The notes under the pieces: model-generated
The model's input: only the letters and a program-made list of their open reading frames with translations
What the model was told of the DNA's origin: nothing
Database searches by the model: none
Part shown: piece after piece, positions 33,401-45,900 of the stretch
Layout of the letters: every line of letters starts with the position of its first letter
How positions within the stretch are numbered: the first letter of the stretch is position 1
Origin: Apus apus
Taxonomy: Eukaryota; Chordata; Aves; Apodiformes; Apodidae
DNA length: 64,000 bases
Assembly: GCF_020740795.1 (NCBI RefSeq)
Contig: NC_067293.1
Span: 20,278,378 to 20,342,377, forward strand
Reading direction: 5' to 3'
Made by a program: the position numbers and the translations under genes

Positions 33401-36400
33401 TTTGTGAATTAGAGTTTTGCTGCATCTGTAGGCAGAAGTTTGTAATTTTCAATTAATATTTCTAGAAATAGCAGAAACAGTTGCTTTAGAAAACTGCATG
33501 CTTCCAGAAAGAAAGAGGAAAGCTTTCATGGTTCAGCTTGGAAGTGATTTACACTTTCTTTAAACACACATAATAAAGTTTTTTTAAAGAAGCACAATAA
33601 CCACCACCCCCCCCCTGCAGCAGCACAATGTTGGGGCCTTCAGTGAGCAGCACGTGCCAGGAGCCAAACCCAACCATGATGGGGCTCTGCAGGGGAACAG
33701 GGACTTCCTGCCACCCAGACACAAGGGAGAGGCCAAAGGAACTCCAGGGGGTGTCACTTTGGGTAGACATGAAAGTCTTCTAATTGACAGACAGGTGGTT
33801 GTTATCACAGGAAAGAAGGAGGTGATGCAGTTCATCTAAAAATGTCTCTCACCACAAAGAAAATTGAGCAGACATTTATAGACACACACACACCAATTAC
33901 CAGGGACATCAGCACTCAGATGAGCTTCCTAGACTGAAAACACCACTCTGCTCAGTACCTGGCTTTGGGAACTGCTGCCTGAAAGCCCAGTCAGCTCCAG
34001 CAAATGAAGGAAAGTCAAAATCATATTTCATTACAGTGATGACCAGCTCACAGTCAGGACCCAACACAGCAAAGGCTGAAAAACTGAAAAAATCTTCCAG
34101 GAGAGAACAGACGTTTTGGGGCAAGACTTGAGTAGTTTTTTCTACTCAAAAGGCAAACCATGACTGAAGCAAAACTATCAAGTCCACCTTCAGCCCTAGC
34201 AGTGAGCCCCAGGGTAGGAACCAGCTCCTCTCAGCAGAGAGCAAGCAACCAAAGCACACCTCTAATCCCAACAAGAGGTCTCCAGAACACATCTGAAAAC
34301 TGTTCTTAAAGACAGAAGGGAAGGCAAACAGTCCTTGAATTTCTGTTACCCAGTTTTAACTGAATTTACATTGCACAATACCCAGCTCTATGTCAAGGAT
34401 ATTTCCCAAAAATACCTTTTGGTACATATCATGAAAAGAGACAGAGGAATCTGGCTTAAGACCTATTCTCTTAAATTTTCTAAAGCAAGCTCCTCATTAC
34501 CTGTCCTCTTGCAGGGCAGAAGACCAACTCAGGATATTAAGGAGGAGGCATGAAAAAAAAAAATCCAAATAAACCCCTTTGTGGCAATGAGCTCTGGGGC
34601 TCACCCTTGGGTTGCAGCTTGCTGGGGGACGGCCAGCACCTGAAAAGGGTGGCCACCAGCACACCTGGCAGGGTCACTGCCTTCGACAAACTTGGATTTC
34701 TTTTCTGCATCACTCCAAAGCATCCACACTCTCCTGTGACATCCTTATCAGCTGCCAGCATTTCATAGCCTAAAAGCATGTACATACTTTGAAAAAAAAC
34801 ATGCTGACTTTTCCAAGCAGTGAGCCCCAATCAGCCATCTCACCCCCTGCCCTCTGTCCTGGCAGCAGCGATGCTGTCCTGTCCCCAGACTGGATCACAG
34901 CCAGGGCTGCTAAACCCCAGCAAGGGTTCCTGGACATTTAGGGGACTCATCAGCTTCATCTAACACAGGACACAAATTGGTGGGGGTGGCATCTCTGCCC
35001 CTTGAACTCTGGAGTGTGATGGGAAGAGGAGAAAAGGAACAATTCTGAGGGTTGAGCAAAGTTGTTCCTTCCTGCAAAGCTTCAGCCTCTGAGCCCTGAA
35101 GCATCTCTCCAAACACAAGGAGTGCAGCCTGGGTAAGTGGCTGTGAGTCATCTCCTTTGACTGATATTTTCCTGAATGTATCAACTTTTAACTTATTGAT
35201 GACCTTCCTGAGTAAGAGCAAACATTGTAAATTAAGCAGCTCTTGAAAGCAGGAGCTGGCAATGTGCAATCCAGCAGCTGTCAGTGTCATTCTGACTCCA
35301 GATGATGGCAGATTCAAAGCACTTTTAATAATGCTTTAGATTGTTATTTCTACGTAAAAGAAAATAGGAGGAAAAAAGAAGAAATACGTAATGAGAATTG
35401 TGTATTTTTCCTTTACAACACACTTCCATTGAAAGCTTTGAAGCTCTTCATAAAGAAATGAAATGATGAAACCTTTCTCCCACTTGTGTCCATGTAACAG
35501 GAAGGAAACACTTCCAAAAGATTAACCAAAAGACCAGATCCCACATCTGGAAACTCAAAAATTACCCTGGGGGCACCCGGGCCAGTATGCTGTAGGCATT
35601 AACACTGCCATGGCCATGGGTATAACACACAGGATGTTCTGTGGGCCCCATTCCCAGGTGGTGAGGTGCAGAGGGGACACCCTGCCATCGGCAGTGGCAG
35701 CAGGGCTGGCAGGCAGGACCAGGGCTGCCAGGTCCCACCACACTGCACCAGGAAACTTGCCACGATCCCTGTGCATCTGCAGCACAACAGGCTGCATGAA
35801 AGGCTCTGTTAACTCACCCACACAGCCAAGGAAATGTTGGGGTTTTTTGTTTGTTTGTTTGTTTGTTTGTTTTTCCTTTCCTGAAAGCTGTGGAAACAAG
35901 TAAGGATTTAGAGTAATTTATTTCTGGTCTGATTCTGCCACCTTTCTGTACGCAGAGAGCCCTGCCTCTCTCCCAGCACAGGGCTCTGCGCTGAGGCACC
36001 AACTCCCGCGAGGGAGGGGCTGGATCTGCCCTTCGGTGCTGGACACGACCAGGGCTTCAGGCAGCAGAAAGAGAGAGAAAAGTCAACAGCAGCCACAGAG
36101 CCTCTTCAAATGCTAATTGCTCACAATATTGAAGGAGAGGAGGAGTGAGGGAGGTGTGGTTTGGGGCTCTACCCTGCTCCTTCAGAAAAGCTTTCCCAAG
36201 GCATCAATTCCAAAGAGCTGAGTGAAGTTTACGTCTTCAGCTTTCAGATGGGGTTCTGATTGATGTGACACGTGAGATGAGGAGGTGAGCAAAGTTTTCC
36301 AGAGGCCGTTGGTGCGGCTGCCCCTGGGCTGTGCTGACACAGCAGAGCCAAGGCCAGCCCCAGCAAGAGCTGGGACCCCTCAGCTCCCTCTCACGGGTCC

Positions 36401-36538
36401 CATGGATCACAGCAGGGCAGGATTCTCCTCGGGAGCATCGCCAGTTTCTGCTCAAATGAGAGATGCCAAAAGGCAACAGCCAGCCTTGGCCTCTCAGCAC
36501 CAGTGTTTAGTTTTCCTCCATTACCAACAGAATCAGAC
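27438..36538. other. Intergenic, no gene recognised
   Basis: No exon, RNA gene or intact transposon can be supported. AT-rich sequence lies at about 29140-29195 and a TTTG microsatellite at 35846-35874. Confidence 0.55.
35846..35874. repeat. TTTG microsatellite
   Basis: About seven consecutive GTTT units, uninterrupted. Confidence 0.95.
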
Positions 36539-36645
36539 TGATTAAATCATTTTGGTTGGAAAAGACCTTTGAGATAATTGACTCCAACCATTAACTCACC
36601 ACTGCCAAGGCCACCACTAAACCATGTCCCTTAGCACCTCATGTA
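36539..36645 (-). mobile_element. CR1 fragment (minus)
   Basis: The plus strand reads TTTTGGTTGGAAAAGACC, GACTCCAACCATTAACTC, CACCACTAAACCATGTCCC and TAGCACCTCATGT. It is the reverse complement of a diverged CR1 3' region related to the copy at 43.04 kb. Confidence 0.85.
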
Positions 36646-36987
36646 CACTTTTTTATTCCTCCAGAGACTATCTCAAGTCATCACTTCTTAATTATTCTCA
36701 CAAGCCAAAGCCAGCTAGGGCAGAGCTGGCCTCCTTTGCTATACATTCTGCATAGCACTATGATTTCTACATTCTTTCCATATAAAAACATACTGAGTGA
36801 GCCCTGTGATTTTGAGACTAATGTAGAGGGCTCAGAAGAACAGCAGACAAAAGACAGGATGCCCACTCATGAGAAGAAATGGAGAATAAAGACAGCACAT
36901 TGTTCAAGACAGCCTTCAGAGCAGTGATTAACCTCTGGGAGACATGGTCACAACAGAAAAAACTGTGGGATTCGTCTGCTTTTTGTA

Positions 36988-37262
36988 AGTTCACAGAGTT
37001 ACAGAGTGGTAGCAGTTGGAAGGGACCTGTTGAGGTTTTCTATTCCAATGCACCTGCTAGAGCTGGATCCCCTACAGCAGATCCCACAGGAACACATCCA
37101 GGCAGGTTTTGAATGTTTCCAGGGATGGAGATTCCACAACCTCCCTGGGCAGCCTGTCCCAGTGCTTTGTTACTCTCAGAGTAAAGAAGTATTTTCTTAT
37201 ATGCAGGTTAAACCTCCTGTGTACCAGTTTGTGACCATTGCCCCTTGTTCTGTCATCTCCCC
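36988..37262 (-). mobile_element. CR1 fragment (minus)
   Basis: TTCACAGAGTTACAGAG, GCAGTTGGAAGGGACCTG, GGAGATTCCACAACCTCCC, GGGCAGCCTGTCCCAGTG and GTAAAGAAGTATTTTC follow the reverse-complement CR1 3' region in order, ending at CATTGCCCCTTGTTCTGTC. Confidence 0.92.
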
Positions 37263-38174
37263 AGGGCAAGTGTTTTCCAGTCATGGCCTTTTGTGCATAT
37301 TTAGGTGCAATATTGCTACTAACAAATCATAAGCTGGAAGGGAGAGACATTAAGTGAGAGAAGAAAAACTGACACCCTCAACATTTGGTTCAAATTACTG
37401 AAAATTTGTCACCTGCCTTGTATTCCAGGAAGACTCCAAAGTTTTAAGTTCAGTGTATCAATGGTGTTTGGCTACTGCCTGCTTTGGCTGACCAGTGCAA
37501 TTTAGCTGTCAAGACCTATTTTTAGTCATATGAATACCGAAGAACTTTTGGAGTGGGTCCTGAAATGTCCTGAGACTCCACAAGAATGTGACAGTGGCAT
37601 CCAGCAGGGCTGGCCCGCCAGGGCTGTTTGTTCATTTGCACAAGTGCCTTTTTATCCCGGGCTTTGTAGTGACTCACATTTCCTCTGCCCACAGCTTCCT
37701 TGCCAGAAGTAGGATCATAACAAGGTACTCTGGGGCCAACTTGGTGTTCAGTGCAGGTCCGGGAAGTGAAGTTGTTCTACTGATTGTTTTCTATGGATGT
37801 GAGTACAAATGCCTCTTCCGAGGCTTCCAGTTGCCAGGCTGGATGGTTTATGATCTGCAAACAAAGTGTTTTGAACTTCATGGCTTCTCTTCCTGCGCCG
37901 ATCTGTGACATCACTTCTGGGAACTGGGGACATTTCTTATCCCACGGGCTGAGTTGGGAGCTCGAGGTTGGGCCCCCTTATCACATTTATTTTAGTGTGT
38001 TCTTCTGACTGAGATACAGAACTCCACAGATGTCTGGTGTGCCTGAGCGAGCCCTGCCGCGGCAGCGGGCACAGCCCCAGGGATACAGCACCAGCTGGAG
38101 CAGGGCCGGGGGGGAGGGGGCGTCAACTCTGGCACCTCCTGGGGCCAGGCCGGGCTGTCCGGACCCAGGGCTGT

Positions 38175-38456
38175 GAATCATAGAATCCCAGACTGGTTTG
38201 GGTCGGAAGGGACCTTAAAGATCATCTGGATCCAACCCCCCTGCACGGGCAGGGACACCTCCCACCAGCCCAGGCTGCTCCAAGCCCCATCCAACCTGCC
38301 CTTCAACACTGCCAGGGATGGGGCAGCCACAGCTTCCCTGGGCAGCCTGGGCCAGGCTCTCCCCACCCTCACAGCAAAGAATTCCCTCCTCATGCCCAAC
38401 CTAAATCTCCCCTCTTCCAGTTTTACTCCACCACCCTTGCCCTCTCGCTACCAGCC
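38175..38456 (-). mobile_element. CR1 fragment (minus), well preserved
   Basis: AATCATAGAATCCCAGAC, GGAAGGGACCTTAAAGATC, CAGGGACACCTCCCACCAG, CCATCCAACCTGCCCTTC and GGGATGGGGCAGCCACAG match the copies at 42.1, 59.5 and 63.2 kb closely. It ends just before the C-rich minisatellite block. Confidence 0.95.
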
Positions 38457-38565
38457 CTAGCAGCACCAGAACTGCCCCGGAGCCCCGGGGACCCGCCCGC
38501 AGCAGCAACAACAGGCCCCTCCCTATCGCGACAACAGCCTCTATCGCGGGTGGCTGCAGCGCTCT

Positions 38566-38915
38566 CCCCCGCCCCCCCCCCTCCCGCAGCGCTCCCTGCC
38601 CCCCCCTCCCGCAGAGACCCCCCTGCCCCCCCCCTCCCGCAGCGCTCCCTGCCCCCCCCCTCCCGCAGAGACCCCCCTGCCCCCCCCTCCCGCAGCGCTC
38701 CCTGCCCCCCCCTCCCGCAGAGACCCCCCGCCCCCCCCCGCCCGCAGCGCTCCCTGCCCCCCCCTCCCGCAGAGACCCCCCTGCCCCCCCCTCCCTCAGC
38801 GCTCCCTGCCCCCCCCTCCCGCAGAGACCCCCCTGCCCCCCCCCCTCCCGCAGCGCTCCCTGCCCCCCCCTCCCGCAGAGACCCCCCTGCCCCCCCCTCC
38901 CGCAGCGCTCCCTGC
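38566..38915. repeat. C-rich minisatellite with 52-54-bp higher-order unit
   Basis: Two half-units alternate strictly. CGCTCCCTGC plus a C run, and AGACCCCCC-GC plus a C run, are each preceded by CTCCCGCAG or a slight variant. The first half-unit starts at 38590, 38643, 38696, 38748, 38800, 38854 and 38906, giving a period of 52-54 bp and about 6.5 dimers. C runs of seven to ten make the minus strand a good G-quadruplex candidate. Confidence 0.95.
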
Positions 38916-39185
38916 CGGCGCGGGGGGCGGCGGGTCCGCCCCGGGGGTCGCGGCCGGCGCTGCCCAGGGCCGAGCGGGGGGATCCGGGGGACTCGGGAGG
39001 CCGGTGCCCAGCGCGGGGCGAGTTCCAGCCCCTGCTGCCTTTGCTCGGGTGGGACGTGGGGTCGCGGGACGCCCCTCTCGCTCTTTCCTCTCGTGAAAAA
39101 TAAGGAGCAGCAGCAGCTGGGAGCGCAGCCCTCCCCACAGCACCGCGCCCGTGGGACCCCGTGGTGGGATCAGGGGCAAAGCTAA
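38916..39185. promoter_or_regulatory. CpG-rich block beside the minisatellite
   Basis: The sequence is dense in CpG (for example GGCGCGGGG, GTCGCGGCCGGCGC) and continues from the C-rich repeat. I see no attached exon with a recognisable product. It may be an orphan CpG island or a GC-rich drift around the minisatellite. Confidence 0.35.
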
Positions 39186-39359
39186 ACGTCTCGATCACCA
39201 GAAATCCGTCCTCTCGTATTGTGGAAAGCCAGGCTTTTCCCTCATTTTCACCTGAGGTGTTTGTTCTTTACCTGGGAAAACTCTCCTCGACCAACATCCT
39301 TGTTTCTCCTCACCAGCCATCCCCGTGCCCACAGCCCCACCGGCCGTTCTGGTGTCCCC

Positions 39360-39482
39360 AGACCTAGCAGCCACCCCAGTGTCCCCAGCCCTGCCAGCCA
39401 CCCTTGTTCCCCCAGCCCTGCCAGCCATCCCAGTGTCCCCAGATCTAGCAGCCATCCCAGCGTCCCCAGCCGTGCCAGCCAT
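39360..39482. repeat. 27-bp tandem repeat, about 4.4 copies
   Basis: The unit, roughly CTAGCAGCCACCCCAGTGTC plus CCCAGCC, recurs from 39364 with CTAGCAG/CTGCCAG and CACC/CATC variants. Confidence 0.9.
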
Positions 39483-41800
39483 GGGCTGCAGCTGCTGACC
39501 CAGAAGTTCCTCTGCCCATGACTGCAGATACCAGAAGCTGGGATGGGCACAGGTTGTGACATCCCCGCAGTGAGGCCACCTGAGATCTCCCCAAGGCACC
39601 GAGCACAGGTAGAGACCACAGCATCTGGTCCCCTGGGCAGCTCCTCAAGCTCACACCACGGAGGCTTCCAGGGCTGGACACCAATTCCCTTGTTTTCTGG
39701 AAGAGCAGCAAATGGCATTTACTGCAGAGGGAGGGCTTGAGCCTGAGCAGGAAGCTACAGGAATGACAGGAATCTTGGATGCTTTTTAATTAGCAGTAAC
39801 TTCCCAAAGCTGCTTTCATTTGATCCTTGGGGCATTTTTCCTTGCCTTTGGACCCTGCACTTGAGACACAAGTTTGTTTTAATGGAACAACATGTTTGTT
39901 TCCTCCTTCCCTCTGACACGTTTTGCTCTCTCTCCTTGCCGTGCTGCTCTGGCACTCTCACCACAGCAGTGGGTGGGTGCCACAAGTGAAGCTGACACCA
40001 AGAGGGACCCACACCCATCCCTGCGGAGTCACTCACAGCCCTGGGATGCTCCAGGGATCTTTCTCCATCTTAAAAACAAATAAAACATTTGGACCAAGTT
40101 GAGAAGTTAAAATGTAACACAAACATTTGTCTGAAGTAGGGATAATGGAAAAAGAAGAAAGCAGCTTCTTTCTCTGTCAATATGCTACAGGGAAACTTTA
40201 TTAATGTGGGTTTTCAGTAGGAGCATCCAGTAAAAGTACAGGAGTATTAGTGGGAGCATCCTGAAACTCTGAAACTGCTGTTCAAAGGTGCTGGCTGTTG
40301 TGATTCTCGATGGCTCTGATTAAAAATCATTAATTTAAATTATTTTTTAAAAAAAATAATTTAAAAATAATTTATTAAAATAATTAAAAGTCATTAATTA
40401 CTAGTATCTCAGCTCTGGGTTTTTCATGGAAGCTCTTGTGTAGGTGAGAACTGCTGTATTTTCATGCTTATTTAATGTAAAACTTCCTTTGGGAAGGTGC
40501 TGAGTGAGCTTTGAAGCAGCAGGACAAAACCTACAGAAGCTGCTTCCAAGTTACTACAGGGGGGTAAGTAATGTTTGAAGTGGCAGCAATCAGTGCAACC
40601 GGGTTTTCTCACTCCAAAAGCCTGTTCCATACCTCATGGACATGTTCTGGAATAAAGCAAATCAAACCACAGAGCAATAAGCCACATGCAGCTGAGCTGA
40701 GGTGTCAGCTGGAACAGGGGAGGGCAGCTCTGGAAGTAAAATAAAGGAGCAGTGTTGGTAATGCTCATCTTAGAAAGAATTACAAGACCTTCAGTAATGT
40801 CAGGACCTCGGTGGGGGACATTCCAGCTGAAAAATAGGCTCCATTCTTTCAGGCCTTTGGATTTACTGTGGGTGAGAGATGAGACACAGTGTAGCACATG
40901 TTGTCCTGAGCACCTCCAGCTCCTCAGACCTGTCCCGGGATGCCAGCAGCTCCATCCCCTCCTGGCTCGTATTCGTGTGGTTCCTTGCTTTTTGAAGACA
41001 CCCTCCCACAGCTTTCCTGCTGGTGGCGCTCCAGGAGCGGCCCTGCCAACACGCAGCCTCAGGGACTTTAAGCAACCACCTTTACGCCAGATTTCTATGA
41101 GATGAATGTCAAGACAAATCCCATTCACTCTTGTCCACTTCTTGTCAGGAGAATATGAAAAATGAAAAATAATTAGGAACAGTTTACAGGTCAGCACAGA
41201 TGCCACCGATGAGGATCTCCCACTTGATAAAGCTGAGAATCTTATTCTCCTAGGGAAAAAAAAAAAAGAAAAAAGACAAAGTTCTCATTTTGTCAAATGC
41301 CTTATTGGACACCAGGCTCTGTGCAAATAATCGTGAGAGCTGGTACATTTATTGGTAAGAAGAATTCTTTAATCTTGAATCTCATTTCTTGAATGAGTCC
41401 ATGACCAAAAAATTCAAAAAACAAAGTCCACAGTAGCAAAGTTGCTGTTAGTTTTACCAGCTTAATAATTATACAACTAGCTAATTATTAGTCCAGTGGC
41501 AAGCTTATCTCCTGCATAACTAGCACTGGATTATTTAGTAGTAACAATAATCCTAAACTGGGTCTAAATTTAGGTTATTCACCTGATGCATTTACAGCCA
41601 TATGTCTGGGCGGTAGGGAGCCTTACCAGTGAGTCTTCAGATGCCTTCTTACCACAGCTGAAAACATGAAAATGACCCTCCACACATGGATATTTTTCCC
41701 CTGTCCTCTCCCTTACATATAATACCTCTCTCTTCCTATATCTTTCTGTTCTTCAAAACAAGGGCATTTGGTCTTGATTAGGAGAGAACCAAAATGCTTT
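39483..41800. other. Intergenic, no gene recognised
   Basis: No gene is supported. An AT-rich low-complexity patch lies at about 40320-40400. Confidence 0.6.
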
Positions 41801-42354
41801 GTGCTCCCACTCAGCTCTGGTGAGACCCCACCTGGAGTACTGTGTCCAATTCTGGAGTCCCCAGCTTAAGAAGGACATAGTACTCCTCAAGCATGCTCAG
41901 AGGAGACCACGAAGATGATCAGAGGGCTGGAGCATCACCCCCATGAAGACAGGCTCAGGAAGTTGGGGTTGTTCAGCCTAGAGAAGAAGAGACTCCATGG
42001 TGACCTTGTAGCAACTTTCCAGCAGCTGAAGGGGCCTACAAGAAAGCTGGGGTAGGGCTTTTTACACGGGTGTAGTGAGAGAACATGGGGCAATGGTCTG
42101 AAGCTTAAAGAAGGGAGAATCAGGTTGGACATTAGGAAAAACTTCTTCCCTGTGAGGGTGGTGAGACTCTGGCCCAGGCTGCCCAGGGAAGCTGTGGCTG
42201 CCCCATCCCTGGCAGTGTTGAAGGGCAGGTTGGATGGGGCTTGGAGCAGCCTGGGCTGGTGGGAGGTGTCCCTGCCCATGCAGGGAGGTTGGAGCTAGAT
42301 GATCTTTAAGGTCCCTTCCAACCCAAACCATTCTATGATTCTATGATTCTACTG
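41801..42354 (+). mobile_element. CR1 LINE 3' fragment (plus)
   Basis: CAGCTCTGGTGAGACCCCAC, CTGGAGTACTGTGTCCAATT, TTCAGCCTAGAGAAGAAGAG and GTGAGGGTGGTGAGACTC run in order to the 3' end. The element closes with ACCATTCTATGATTCTATG, the intact CR1 tail repeat. Confidence 0.95.
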
Positions 42355-43040
42355 GTGCTGTGAGGTGAACCCAATTAGTTGGGCCAGTTCCAGACTAATT
42401 GCCCCAGGCTGCGGTTCTGCATCCTGCACTGGGAGGCTGCCAGGGCATCTCCTCCCACTCTCCTCCTCTCCTCCCATGCTGGGGAGCAAACACCTCCTCT
42501 GCAGAGCCAGATGCTCCTGCAGACTTGCCTGAAATCAGCTGTGGAATTTGAGGACCTTTGAGTCAGGCTGCAGAGGAAGAAGCAGCTTTTGCTGCTTTTA
42601 GCTTTTGTCAGAGGAAGAAGAAGGCTCTGTGTGAAGCAATGGCATTTTTACATCTCTGAATTATATATATATATATTTGTAAGAATTATCTAGAAAAGAA
42701 CTAAGGTTGATTCTGCAGCATTATGTGGTGTGGCACGTGAAAAGACAGTTCCGTATGAAAAGAAGTTACTTAGTGCCAAACTTGCTTTGCTATGTTGCTC
42801 AGAATGACGGGTGTTTCTGTTGTGCTGCGTGACAACACCACTCTTCACTGAGTTACACTCCTAAGAGCTTATATTTTATTTCCAAGTGGAAAATAAATCA
42901 TTTTCATGGAACCTCTTTCACAGAGGTCTTGCTCTGGATTCACAGCACATTTCACACCATCATGTGTCAGATGCTATAAAATATTGAGCTACAACCCAGG
43001 CATGCTGGTTGCTGAGCAGGATGGCAGCTGCTGCTTCCAG
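42355..43040. other. Spacer between CR1 copies, no gene seen
   Basis: No exon is recognised. A short TA microsatellite sits at about 42662-42677. Confidence 0.6.
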
Positions 43041-43806
43041 CATAGAATCATCCTGGTTGGAAGGGACCTTGAAGATCTTCAAGTCCAGCCATAACCTAAA
43101 TCCCCCTACCATAACCTGATTTACCCATTCAGTGCTTAAATCATGTCCCTAAGCACCACATCTCTATTTCTTCCAAACACTTCCAGGGATGGCGACTCCA
43201 CTACCTCCCTGGACATCCTGTTCCACTGTCCATCCACTCTTTCAATAAAGAAATTCATTCTAATATCCAATCTAAACCTCCTCTGGAGCACCTTCAGGCC
43301 ATTTCCTCTCATCCTGTCATTTATTCACTTGAGAGAAGAGGCCAACACCCACCTCCCTACAACCTCCTTTCAGGAAGTTGTAGAGATCAGTGAGGTCTCC
43401 CCTCAGCCTCCTCTTCTTCGAATGAAACAATCCTAGTTCCTTCAGCCTCTCCTAATAGAACTTGTTCTCCAGACCTTTCACCAGTTGGGTGTCTCTCCCC
43501 TGGACATGCTCCAGCAACTCAACATCCTTCCTGCAGCGAGGGGCCCAGAACTGCCCCCAGTGCTGGAGGTGCAGCCTCACCAGTGCCCAGCACAGGGGCA
43601 CGATCACCTCTCTACTCCTGCTGGCCACACTATTCCTGATGCAGGCCAGGATGCCATTGGCCTTCTTGGTCACCTGGGCACACTGCTGGCTCATGTTCAG
43701 GCAGTGTCAACCAGCACCCCCAGGTCCTTCACCATCATGAAGCTTTCCAATCACTCGTCCCCAAGCCTGTAGCTTTGCATGGGGTTGTTGTGACCAAAGT
43801 GCAGGA
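43041..43806 (-). mobile_element. CR1 LINE fragment (minus), about 765 bp
   Basis: The plus strand opens ATAGAATCATCCTGGTTGG and continues through TCCACTACCTCCCTGGACA. It then gives the RT C-terminal region in reverse complement: CTTCAGCCTCTCCTAATAG, ACATGCTCCAGCAACTCAAC and GATGCCATTGGCCTTCTTGG. It ends near GCATGGGGTTGTTGTGACC. Minus-strand translation gives [20 protein letters not shown], the usual CR1 segment. Confidence 0.95.
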
Positions 43807-45747
43807 ACCAAAGTGCATAACCAAAGGCATTTGCTCCTCTCTCACTTCCCCAGCCTGGCTGGAGCAGAGAAGACAGAGGCCAGAGAATTGGAGTCCCTAT
43901 TCCCTCCCAGCCCCAGGTGCAGACGACAGCAGCCTGGGCGGCAGGACCAGGGGCTCTGGCTGCTCCCATGCCCAGCTGCACCTGTGTCCAGCATCCTCAG
44001 TGCCAGCTGGGATGGGGGGTGTGTTGTGCTGCTCCTGGTGGCCCTCCCATCTTTGTGCTTTGCACCAAGGTCGTACAGCAAGGGACTGACCTTTGTTCTG
44101 CCTGAACCACCTTCTAGGACAAAAACCAGGACAAAATTCTTTGGCTGTGTTGCAGGGTGGTGCTTGGCCTCATCACCTGGTCCCTACCCACGTCACTATT
44201 TGGTGGCGAGGGCAGGGGACCCATAAGGTCGCTGCAGATCCCAGCAGGAGCACTCAGAGAACTGCACAAGAAATTGGGCTGTGCTTCTGCTCATTGAAGT
44301 GTTTACTGGAGAGGAAGAATTGAATTCAAGTTAGATGTGCCCATACTCCTGCCTGAGACAAAGAGAAGTGCTGCCAAGATCAACCATGTGCTGCAGGGAA
44401 CTGAGCTGAGCTGAACTGCAAGGGGCTGAATTTTTACAGTCAGCACACGTCCACAGCTGACTCCTCACCTGGGTAATCATAGCTCTGCTTTTTACAAGGG
44501 GCTTTTTATGCTGAAAGATGTCAAAACACATGCAGACATAAGCTTTGGTGGAGGCTTTGAGACTGTCAGGAGCAGCAGTCTATGCTGTCTTGTTAATCCT
44601 CTTGTAAAAGGAATACCTCCCTCTGAAAACTTAAAAGTTACACAAAACTCACAAGAGAGAGGAGTTCCTAAGCCAGATATTTTATTGGGCTATTATCAGC
44701 CTCCAAAAAACATTGGTGAATCAAATCTTGTTGTATTACAACCACATGGAAATTTTAACAGAGCTCGTATTTAAGCAAGCACATCCAGCAGAAGGTTGCA
44801 TATAAAGATGGCAAAGTTTGCCAGACTTTTGCATTAATTTAAGCTTTTCACAGTCACCTCAAGGCAATTATATTTCTTTCAGGCAGCTCAGCATTGCCAG
44901 TCTGCAGACTGTTGGTGAAGAAAGCACAGTTTGTGTGACATGCAGGATGTGCAGTTGGGAAACCAACGTTTTCCACCAGGGAGCAACGCGCCCCGTGCAG
45001 AAACCTGGCCAGGGGAGGGACATCTCTGCACAGCCACCCTGGGCACACAGGCAGGTTGTGGCCATGACCTTGGCCCTTCCCGCCCTGCAAAGGCCAGAGG
45101 CAGCCAGACCCAAGTTGCCATCCTTGAAAGAGTTGAGCAGCCAGAACAGCCCCTGTTTGATTTGTTTGATCCAGAGCTGCAGCAGCTCTCTGGGAGGGTG
45201 CTGGGACATACATGTGAACTGTATTTAATGTCATGGAATCTGTCCAATGTAAAAAGAAGAACATTTGAATGAAAAGACATCTCATTCAGTTACTCACCTT
45301 TACAATAGTGTATTTGGATTTGTGGTTGGTTTGTTTTTTAACAAGAGGCATCTTGTTTGCAGAAACCCTCCAGACAGTTACATTATGGAAATGCCATTTG
45401 CAGTGGTATGAATTTCAAGTCTTACAGACAGTAAAAAACCCAACTTAGTGGTAAAATCAGGTTTGTGCTGTTATTTATTTGTAAGATGAAAGGCTGGGTG
45501 TCTGCCTCCCCCATGCCAGCTCTGGTCACAGCTCCACTGATGCTTCTTTCTTAGCACAAAAAAATAAAGGCTCCCAGGGCAAAGCCCGCATAGAAAGTCT
45601 GTTAAATACATTTCTTGTAGGTGAATCAGAGAAGATACATCAGTCGTGGGTCCTTGCTCTCTAAAGAGATTTTTCCACTTCATTTTCCTCTCCTAAGTGC
45701 ATCCTTCCACAGGGCACTCCCACAGCCCTGCTCAGGAATGAGCAGTC
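43807..45747. other. Intergenic, no gene recognised
   Basis: No gene or transposon can be supported here. Confidence 0.55.
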
Positions 45748-45900
45748 ATAGAATCACAGGATGACAGGTTGGAAGGGCCCTCAAGGATCATCTGGTCCAA
45801 CCTTTCTAGGTATCACTATAGATTAAATAAGGTGGCCCAGCACCCTGTCAAGCTGAGCCTTAAAACTGTTCAATGTAGCGGAATTCACCACTTCCCTTGG
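45748..45900 (-). mobile_element. Host CR1, 3' part (minus), interrupted
   Basis: ATAGAATCACAGGATGACAG, GGTTGGAAGGGCCCTCAAGG and TTCACCACTTCCCTTGGAA are a reverse-complement CR1 3' end. It stops abruptly where a plus-oriented CR1 begins and resumes at 46386. Confidence 0.9.

Noticed and set aside
38566-38915. CRISPR-like array
   Set aside because: There are no unique spacers; it is a head-to-tail minisatellite in a vertebrate genome.
38401-39198. Long open frames on both strands (up to about 265 codons) in the C-rich block
   Set aside because: They translate to simple Gly/Arg- or Pro/Ala-rich repeats from the minisatellite and the neighbouring CR1. Long frames are expected where stop codons are rare in GC-rich repeats.
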